The position numbers and the translations under genes are program-made. Positions 58,080 through 64,000 of a stretch of 64,000 nucleotides of DNA are shown here, piece by piece (within the stretch, counting starts at the first letter, position 1; each line of letters begins with the position of its first letter). The notes under the pieces are model-generated. The model saw nothing but the letters and a program-made list of their open reading frames with translations, was not told the origin of the DNA and searched no databases. Source of the DNA: Chloroflexota bacterium (GTDB taxonomy: Bacteria; Chloroflexota; Dormibacteria; Dormibacterales; Dormibacteraceae); contig VBDR01000029.1 in assembly GCA_005882135.1 (NCBI GenBank), forward strand, positions 1-64,000, in the 5' to 3' direction.

Positions 58080-59949
58080 TATCAACCTCACCATCGACGG
58101 TCACAAGCTCACCGTCCCGGCCGGCACCCTCATCGTCGAGGCGGCGAAGACCGTCGGCATCGAGATCCCGGTGTTCTGCTACCACCACAAGCTCGACCCG
58201 GTGGGCGCGTGCCGGCTGTGCCTGGTCGACTTCTCGCCCGGACCGCCGCGGCCGCAAACCGCCTGCACCACGCCGGTGTCGGAAGGAATGGTCGTGCGCA
58301 CGCAGAGCGCGATGGCGGTGCAGGCGCGCGCCGACATCCTCGAGTTCGAGCTCGCGAACCACCCGCTCGACTGTCCGGTTTGCGATAAGGGAGGCGAGTG
58401 TCCGCTGCAGGACTTCACGTTCCGTCACGGCTATCCGACGAGCCGAATCGACGGCCCGCGCCTTCATTTCAAGAAGCCCATCCCGCTGTCGGACAAGATC
58501 GCTCTCGACCGCGAGAGGTGTGTGCTCTGCTATCGCTGCACCCGCTACTACGACGAGGTCGCCTGGGAGCAGGAGCTGACCACCGATGAGCGCGGGGTGC
58601 AATCCTTCATCACGAGCCAGTTCGATCAGCCTTTGAAGTCGATCTTCAGCGGCAACATCATCGACCTCTGCCCGGTCGGCGCCCTCACCTCCCGCGTCTG
58701 GCGCTTCGAGTCGCGTCCGTGGGACATGACCCACAGCGAGACGATCTGCTCCAGATGCTCGGTCGGCTGCAGCGTGACGCAGTGGCAGCGCCGGGGGCAG
58801 CTGGTGCGCGTCACATCGCACGAGAACGACGACATCGACGAAGGCTGGATCTGCGACCGGGGCCGTTTCGACTACACCGACGTCAACGATCCGTCTCGCC
58901 TGCGCACGCCGTTGGTCGCCGGGCGAAAGTCGACGTGGGCCGACGCCATCAACGCGGTCGCCGCCGGGATCAAAGGCAAAGGCGCCAAGCTTGGCGTTTC
59001 GCTTCCGCAGGACATCACCAACGAGGAGGCCTTCCTGTTCCGGCGTCTGCTTGACGGTCCGCTCAAGGGCGCCAAGGTGAAGATGCACGGCCGCACCGCC
59101 ATCCCCGCGCCGGCGGGCGCAACCATGAGGATCAGAGAGCTGGATGACGCGCGCGTGATCGTCGTGGTCGCCTCTGATCTCGAGAACGACGTCCCGATCA
59201 TCGACCTGCGCGTCAAGAAGGCGGTCAGCAAGCGGGGCGCCCAGCTGATCGTGGTCAATCCCGAGAGCGTCGACCTGGACCGTCATCCCCGAACGGTGCA
59301 CATCAGGAACCAGAAAGGGGCGGCCGCCGCCGAGGTCCGCAAGCTGGCCTCCCACGATCTCCTCAAGAACCCCGGCGGACCCGTGGCGATCCTGTTCGGG
59401 GACGGCCACGGCAGCGAGGACATGAACGAGCTGGCCACCGCCTGCGGTGCCCTGGCCGAGCAGGTCGGCGGCAAGGAGATGCCCCTGTATCGCGGAACCA
59501 ACGAGCGCGGCGCGCTGGCGGTCGGGGTCGGCCGGTGGGACAAGCTCGACGCGGTGGATGCCATCCTCAATTGGGGACCCCCGCCAACCGCCGGCCTTCC
59601 CCGCTCGGTGAAGTTCATCGCCGCGTGGGACCACCTGCCGCGAGATGGTTACGAGAACGCGGTTGTGCTGCCGGCGGCGACCTTCGCCGAGCGTCAGGGC
59701 ACCTACACCAACGTCGAAGGCACAGTGCAGTTCCTGCGGCCGCCCATCGCCGTGCAGGCTCCGCTGAAAGAGGGATGGGAGGTGCTGTGCGAGCTGGGCG
59801 CCGCGCTCGGCGTGACGCTCGACTACCCCGGCATCTTCCCCATCCAGCGCGAGATCGCATCCAGGATCCCGGCGCTCGCTTCGATGGCGCAGGCGCCCTC
59901 GCCGGACCCCGAGCCGACACCCGTGCTGATCGGACCGGCCCACCCGTGA
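58072..59949 (+). CDS. nuoG: NADH-quinone oxidoreductase subunit G
   Basis: 75-kDa-type iron-sulfur subunit (625 aa). Clusters by motif: 2Fe-2S (CYHHKLDPVGACRLCLVD), the His/Cys-ligated cluster (NHPLDCPVCDKGGECPLQD), a 4Fe-4S (CVLCYRCTRYYDEV) and an N7-type site (CSRCSVGC with a fourth Cys in GWICDRGRF). The C-terminal molybdopterin-oxidoreductase-like domain is short compared with E. coli NuoG. GTG at 58072 overlaps nuoF. Confidence 0.95.
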   Translation: MPDINLTIDGHKLTVPAGTLIVEAAKTVGIEIPVFCYHHKLDPVGACRLCLVDFSPGPPRPQTACTTPVSEGMVVRTQSAMAVQARADILEFELANHPLDCPVCDKGGECPLQDFTFRHGYPTSRIDGPRLHFKKPIPLSDKIALDRERCVLCYRCTRYYDEVAWEQELTTDERGVQSFITSQFDQPLKSIFSGNIIDLCPVGALTSRVWRFESRPWDMTHSETICSRCSVGCSVTQWQRRGQLVRVTSHENDDIDEGWICDRGRFDYTDVNDPSRLRTPLVAGRKSTWADAINAVAAGIKGKGAKLGVSLPQDITNEEAFLFRRLLDGPLKGAKVKMHGRTAIPAPAGATMRIRELDDARVIVVVASDLENDVPIIDLRVKKAVSKRGAQLIVVNPESVDLDRHPRTVHIRNQKGAAAAEVRKLASHDLLKNPGGPVAILFGDGHGSEDMNELATACGALAEQVGGKEMPLYRGTNERGALAVGVGRWDKLDAVDAILNWGPPPTAGLPRSVKFIAAWDHLPRDGYENAVVLPAATFAERQGTYTNVEGTVQFLRPPIAVQAPLKEGWEVLCELGAALGVTLDYPGIFPIQREIASRIPALASMAQAPSPDPEPTPVLIGPAHP

Positions 59950-60959
59950 GCCAGATCTACGACAACCCGATCGGGCACTGGGTCGTCGTCGTGGTGGCGA
60001 TGACGCTGCTGCTCTTTGTCGTCCTCACCGCGACCGCCTACACGGTCTGGTTCGAGCGGGTTGCGCTCGGCCGCATCCAGCGCCGCCCAGGTCCTAACCG
60101 GGTGGGCCCCTTCGGGCTGCTTCAGCTCGCGGCCGACGGCATCAAGCTCGCGTTCAAGGAAAGCTTCGTCCCCGAGAAGACGGACAAGGTCCTCTATGTG
60201 CTCGCGCCGACGATCGCGGTCGGGGCGGCGTTCCTGGCTTGGGCAGTGATCCCGATCGGCCTGTGGGGCAACGCCCAGTACTGGATCGCGGACGTCAACG
60301 TCGGCATCCTGCTCGTCTTCGCCGTCAGCTCCCTCAACGTGTATGCGATTGTCATCGGCGGCTACTCGTCGAACAACAAGTACTCGCTGCTGGGCGGATT
60401 GCGATCGGCCGCGCAGCTGATCAGCTACGAGATGGCGCTCGGCCTCTCCCTGGTGCCGACCTTCATGATTGTCGGCTCGCTCCGACTTCGCGACATCGCC
60501 GAGTACACCGTGCACTGGGGTCCTTACACAGGACCCATCCCGCTGATCCTCCTCACGCCGATCGGGTTTGTGATCTACATCATCGCCGCGGTGGCGGAGA
60601 CCAACCGGGCGCCCTTCGATCTCCCGGAGGCCGAGCAGGAGCTGATCGGCGGATTCCTGACTGAGTACTCGGGCCTGAAGTTCGTCATGTACTACCTGGC
60701 CGAGTACGTGAACATGATCACCGTCTCTGCGCTGGCCGCCCTGCTTTTCTTCGGCGGCTGGTATCTCTGGGTCATCCCGCCGGTGTTCGCCTTCTTGATC
60801 AAGGTCATCCTCTTCCTGTTCCTCTACATCTGGCTCCGCGGCACATTTCCACGACTTCGCTACGACATGCTCATGCGGCTGGGCTGGAAGGGGCTGCTCC
60901 CCCTCGCCGTCGCGAACGTCGTGGTGACTGCGATCATCCTTGTCGCGGTGCAGGGATAG
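59946..60959 (+). CDS. nuoH: NADH-quinone oxidoreductase subunit H
   Basis: Membrane subunit forming the quinone channel with NuoB and NuoD (337 aa, eight helices expected). Hallmarks: GRIQRRPGPNRVGPFGLLQLAADGIKL, SLLGGLRSAAQLISYEMALGL, AETNRAPFDLPEAEQELIGGF and YDMLMRLGWKGLLPL. GTG at 59946 overlaps the nuoG stop. Confidence 0.96.
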   Translation: MSQIYDNPIGHWVVVVVAMTLLLFVVLTATAYTVWFERVALGRIQRRPGPNRVGPFGLLQLAADGIKLAFKESFVPEKTDKVLYVLAPTIAVGAAFLAWAVIPIGLWGNAQYWIADVNVGILLVFAVSSLNVYAIVIGGYSSNNKYSLLGGLRSAAQLISYEMALGLSLVPTFMIVGSLRLRDIAEYTVHWGPYTGPIPLILLTPIGFVIYIIAAVAETNRAPFDLPEAEQELIGGFLTEYSGLKFVMYYLAEYVNMITVSALAALLFFGGWYLWVIPPVFAFLIKVILFLFLYIWLRGTFPRLRYDMLMRLGWKGLLPLAVANVVVTAIILVAVQG

Positions 60960-60960
60960 C

Positions 60961-61566
60961 ATGTCCAACGACGAGAAGAACCCCGAGGCCAGGCCGGAAC
61001 ATCCGACGCCGTTGCGCGGGCGTGACGAGGGCGTCCCGCCAAAACCTGAAGGTCAGGGCACAGGCCTCGCCGCCGACGTCACCGCGCTTGCGAAAGGGCT
61101 GAAGACGACGCTAGGCGAGTTCTTCTCGCCGCCGGTGACGCTTGAGTATCCGGAGTCCAAGTCGCCCCGGTCGGAGCGGTATCGCGGACGGCACTACCTG
61201 CGCCGCTACGACAACGGCCTCGAGCGGTGCATTGGGTGCGAGCTTTGCGCCGCCGCCTGTCCGGTCGGCTGCATCCTCGTGATCGCAGCGGAGAACACCG
61301 ACGAGAATCGGGTATCCCCGGGCGAGCGGTACGCCAAGACCTACGAGATCAACATGCTCCGCTGCATCTTCTGCGGCTACTGCGAAGAGGCGTGTCCGGT
61401 GCAGGCGATCGTGCTCGGGCCCGAATACGAGCTGTCGGACACGAGCCGGGAGAAGTTCATTTACACCAAGGAGAAGCTGCTGGAGCCACTGCCGCCGGAC
61501 GTGCAGGCGAGGATGGACAAGAAGGACGAGCCCCACTCCCCGGATGCGCCGGGTACCTCCCCGTAA
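60961..61566 (+). CDS. nuoI: NADH-quinone oxidoreductase subunit I
   Basis: 23-kDa-type subunit with two 4Fe-4S clusters, N6a and N6b (201 aa). Ligands: CIGCELCAAACPVGC and CIFCGYCEEACPVQA. An N-terminal extension of about 60 hydrophilic residues precedes the usual start. The last ten residues (SPDAPGTSP) come from a palindromic element. ATG directly after the nuoH stop. Confidence 0.95.
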   Translation: MSNDEKNPEARPEHPTPLRGRDEGVPPKPEGQGTGLAADVTALAKGLKTTLGEFFSPPVTLEYPESKSPRSERYRGRHYLRRYDNGLERCIGCELCAAACPVGCILVIAAENTDENRVSPGERYAKTYEINMLRCIFCGYCEEACPVQAIVLGPEYELSDTSREKFIYTKEKLLEPLPPDVQARMDKKDEPHSPDAPGTSP

Positions 61567-61576
61567 ACGGGGAGGA
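61535..61576 (+). repeat. double-hairpin palindromic element, copy 15 (nuoI end and nuoJ ribosome binding site)
   Basis: ACTCCCCGG-ATGCG-CCGGGT, then CCTCCCC-GTAAA-CGGGGAGG. Its left part ends nuoI, and its last arm GGGGAGG lies 4 nt before the nuoJ ATG, so it is the only Shine-Dalgarno sequence available to nuoJ. The arm can pair with the CCTCCCC arm, which could hide it. Confidence 0.85.
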
Positions 61577-61579
61577 CAA

Positions 61580-62152
61580 ATGGCAATAGCGGTCTTTTCC
61601 GTCGCCGCCGCGATGGCTGTCCTCGGGGGCATCGGCGTCGTCGCTTTTCACCAGCCGATCCGGTCTGTCTTGAGCCTCGTCCTGGTGATGATCGCGCTCT
61701 CGATCCTGTTTCTCCTGCTCAGCGCGCAGTTCGTCTTTGCCGTCCAGGTCATCGTGTACGCGGGCGCCGTCATGGTCCTGTTCCTGTTCGTGATCGCACT
61801 GCTGGGCCCGGCGCGCGAGCTCGGGCGGGGCCGGCTCCGCTTCCAGGGCTGGTTGTCAGCGCTTTTCGTGCTGGTCTTGCTGGGTCTGATCTGGGCGATG
61901 CTCCAGGGCGTCCAGTACCGCCAGCCCGACACCGGCACGAACCTGTCGTTCTTCGGCACCGTGCAGTCGATCGCCGTTGGCCTCTTCACGACCTACCTCT
62001 ACCCCTTTGAGCTGACTTCCATCCTGCTGCTGGTCGCAGCGATCGGCGCGATCTACCTCAGCCGCAAGCGGATCGACGATCCGGAGGGGGGGCCGGCGGA
62101 AGGGCTTGGCCCGCCCGCCGGCACGGGGGGACACTTCCCCCCAGTCCAATGA
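61580..62152 (+). CDS. nuoJ: NADH-quinone oxidoreductase subunit J
   Basis: Membrane subunit of complex I (190 aa, five helices). VIVYAGAVMVLFLFVIALLG is the conserved third-helix region. The ATG at 61580 is fixed by the strong GGGGAGG four nucleotides upstream, which belongs to the palindromic element ending nuoI. A Gly/Pro-rich tail follows the last helix. The stop overlaps nuoK. Confidence 0.94.
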   Translation: MAIAVFSVAAAMAVLGGIGVVAFHQPIRSVLSLVLVMIALSILFLLLSAQFVFAVQVIVYAGAVMVLFLFVIALLGPARELGRGRLRFQGWLSALFVLVLLGLIWAMLQGVQYRQPDTGTNLSFFGTVQSIAVGLFTTYLYPFELTSILLLVAAIGAIYLSRKRIDDPEGGPAEGLGPPAGTGGHFPPVQ

Positions 62153-62478
62153 GCACGCTCAACATCGGCGGCTCCCAGCTCGATGCATCGTGGTTCTTGC
62201 TGCTCAGCGCCGTCCTGTTCGTCCTCGGCGCGGTGGGCGTGCTCGTCAGGCGCAACCCGCTGGTGATCCTGATCTCGATCGAGCTCATGCTCAACGCGGC
62301 CAACCTGACGCTGGTCACGTTCGCGCGACAGCTCCAGAACATCGAAGGCCAGCTGTTCGCCCTGATGTCGATGACGGTGGCCGCGGCTGAGGCCGTGGTT
62401 GGCCTGGCGATCCTCGTTGACATCTTCCGCGTGCGCGACGTCGAGGACGTGGACGACCTCAGCGAGCTGAGGGGATGA
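62149..62478 (+). CDS. nuoK: NADH-quinone oxidoreductase subunit K
   Basis: Small antiporter-like membrane subunit (109 aa, three helices). VLVRRNPLVILISIELMLNAANLTLV contains the conserved helix-2 glutamate; MTVAAAEAVVGLAILV carries the helix-3 glutamate. ATG at 62149; overlaps nuoJ and nuoL by 4 nt each. Confidence 0.95.
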   Translation: MSTLNIGGSQLDASWFLLLSAVLFVLGAVGVLVRRNPLVILISIELMLNAANLTLVTFARQLQNIEGQLFALMSMTVAAAEAVVGLAILVDIFRVRDVEDVDDLSELRG

Positions 62479-64000
62479 CCAACCAGATCCTGGCCCTCCT
62501 GATCCTCCTCTTCCCCGCTTCGGGTGCGCTGCTGCTGGCGGGACGTGGTTGGCGGCTGCCACGCATCTTCACCGTGATCGTCGGCCCGGGCGTCGTGTGG
62601 GCCTCGTTCGTCTGCGTGCTGGCCCTGTTCTCGGGCAAGGCGTCGGGCGACTTCACCTACTGGACCTGGATCAAGAGCGGCGCCTTCGAGGTGCCGTTCA
62701 ACCTCCTGATCGACAACCTCTCTATCTTCATGTGCCTCGTCATCACCGGCGTCGGCGGGCTGATCGTCACCTACTCCGTCGGCTACATGGAGCGCGAGGA
62801 CGACCCGAGCTACGCCCGCTTCTTCTGCTACATGGACGTCTTCATCCTCTCGATGCTGCTGCTCGTCCTGGCCGGAAACTTCCTTTTCCTGATCGTCGGC
62901 TGGGCGCTCGTCGGGCTCAGCTCGTACCTGCTGATCGGCTTCTGGTACCAGCGCCACTCGGCGGTGGTCGCCGCGCGGAAGGCGTTCGTGATGAACGTCA
63001 TCGGCGATGTGGGCATGATCCTCGGCACCTTCGTCCTTTTCACCCAGTACCACGCCGTTACGTACGCGAAGGTCTTCGATGCGCTTCCATGCGCTGGTGG
63101 CCGGTCATGCAATGGCGGGGGCGATCCGACACTCGAGCTAGCTGGCTTCCTACTCCTGGTTGGCGCCGTGGCCAAGTCAGCACAACTTCCCCTTCATACC
63201 TGGCTGCCAGACGCGATGGAAGGCCCTACCCCCGTAAGCGCCCTCATCCATGCGGCGACGATGGTCACCGCCGGCGTCTACCTCGTCGGGCGCATGCATC
63301 CGATCTACGACCTCGCGCCCTATGCCCACGGCGCGGTTGCGATCATCGGCGCCGTCACCGCGCTGTTCGCCGCCACGATCGCCATCGTCCAGGTCGACAT
63401 CAAGCGCGTGCTCGCCTACTCGACGATGAGCCAGATCGGCTACATGTTCCTCGCGGTCGGGATCGGCGCCTACAGCGCAGGCTTCTTCCACCTCCTCTCG
63501 CACGCGTTCTTCAAGGCCCTTCTCTTCATGGCCGCCGGCAACGTCATCCACGCGATGCACGACGAGCAGGACATGCGCAAGTACGGCGCCCTCTGGCGTC
63601 AGATGCGGCCGACCTCCATCACCTTCCTCATCGGCTCGCTCTCGCTGGTGGGTGTGATTCCGTTCGTCGGCTTTTTTTCCAAGGAGGAGATCCTCGGCCT
63701 GGCGTTCTCCAAACCGGGCGACAACGTCGTTCACGTGCTGTGGCTCGTCGGCTTTGTCACCGCCCTCATCACCGGCTTCTACACCGGCCGTATGTGGTGG
63801 CTCTCCTTCTGGGGCAAGCCGTCGCCGCAGCGCCCTGTCGAGCACCCACACGCACCCGCGCTCGTGATGATGGTTCCCGTCGCGATCCTCGCGGTTCTCG
63901 CCACGATCGGAGGTTTTATCGAGACCCGGGCCCTGGGCACCGGCCCTGCCGCGGTCAGCGACTTCCTGGCCTCCACGGTCGGACCGGTCCGATGGGAGGG
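62475..64000 (+). CDS. nuoL: NADH-quinone oxidoreductase subunit L, 3' partial
   Basis: Large proton-pumping membrane subunit, cut by the right edge after about 508 codons. Antiporter-type motifs: SVGYMEREDDPSYARFF, GWALVGLSSYLLIGFWYQ, KSAQLPLHTWLPDAMEGPTPVSALIHAATMVTAGVYL, and the HAFFKALLFMAAGNVIH segment, with the key Glu, Lys and His residues. ATG at 62475 overlaps nuoK. The lateral helix and C-terminus, and nuoM and nuoN, would lie beyond the window. Confidence 0.95.
   Translation, partial: MTNQILALLILLFPASGALLLAGRGWRLPRIFTVIVGPGVVWASFVCVLALFSGKASGDFTYWTWIKSGAFEVPFNLLIDNLSIFMCLVITGVGGLIVTYSVGYMEREDDPSYARFFCYMDVFILSMLLLVLAGNFLFLIVGWALVGLSSYLLIGFWYQRHSAVVAARKAFVMNVIGDVGMILGTFVLFTQYHAVTYAKVFDALPCAGGRSCNGGGDPTLELAGFLLLVGAVAKSAQLPLHTWLPDAMEGPTPVSALIHAATMVTAGVYLVGRMHPIYDLAPYAHGAVAIIGAVTALFAATIAIVQVDIKRVLAYSTMSQIGYMFLAVGIGAYSAGFFHLLSHAFFKALLFMAAGNVIHAMHDEQDMRKYGALWRQMRPTSITFLIGSLSLVGVIPFVGFFSKEEILGLAFSKPGDNVVHVLWLVGFVTALITGFYTGRMWWLSFWGKPSPQRPVEHPHAPALVMMVPVAILAVLATIGGFIETRALGTGPAAVSDFLASTVGPVRWE

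Overview
The window is a gene-dense, high-GC (about two-thirds G+C by eye) bacterial chromosome segment. Genes start freely at GTG and TTG, and stop/start overlaps of the GTGA, ATGA and TGATG kind are common. The mix points to a high-GC Terrabacteria lineage such as Dormibacterota, Chloroflexota or Actinomycetota: an OpcA/Zwf pair, a transaldolase-glucose-6-phosphate isomerase fusion, a short Gnd, a seven-iron ferredoxin, an Mca/CysM-type JAMM peptidase next to a cysteine synthase, and a full 14-subunit-type complex I operon. This placement is an inference; there is no rRNA in the window.

Layout. 1-5.3 kb (+): pyruvate dehydrogenase operon, E3 (cut by the left edge)-E1alpha-E1beta-E2, plus a DinB-like protein. 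5.3-19.4 kb (mostly -): a two-component system, Der GTPase, an MFS transporter, JAMM peptidase, a beta-lactamase-fold hydrolase, CysM, a trans-sulfuration enzyme, enolase, a D-Ala-D-Ala carboxypeptidase, a CapA-like lipoprotein, isocitrate dehydrogenase and ferredoxin. 19.4-27.8 kb: a membrane pseudokinase-like protein, pterin/flavin-type enzymes (FolE, RibD-C), a glycosyltransferase, an ECF sigma factor with a membrane partner and an AMIN-like paralogue, and a DUF2182/DUF1326 pair. 27.8-28.25 kb: tRNA-Ser(GGA) with an unusual tandem and inverted repeat array in front of it. 28.2-38.8 kb (-): one operon for the whole pentose phosphate pathway (tkt, tal-pgi, gnd, zwf, opcA, pgl, rpe, rpiA). 39-53.4 kb: exosortase remnant, oligoendopeptidase F, TgpA-DUF58-MoxR, two magnesium-chelatase-like AAA+ proteins, malate dehydrogenase, TrmI, a methyltransferase, a half-size TerC protein and OsmC. 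53.5-64 kb (+): nuoABCDEFGHIJKL, with nuoL cut by the right edge.

Together the genes cover central carbon flow. The pentose phosphate operon makes NADPH and recycles sugars, Eno, PDH, Icd and Mdh feed and run the TCA cycle, and Nuo oxidises the NADH.

The most striking non-gene signal is a family of about fifteen short double-hairpin elements. They have a CCTCCCC...GGGGAGG arm pair beside a GC-rich palindrome. They lie between genes but also inside reading frames, where they have lengthened proteins (NuoE, NuoF, NuoI, TgpA, DUF58, TrmI, CapA), joined E3 to E1alpha in one frame, and supplied the ribosome binding site of nuoJ. The second is the tRNA-Ser leader, which carries a perfect 17-nt antisense copy of the tRNA D-arm inside 111-bp tandem repeats.
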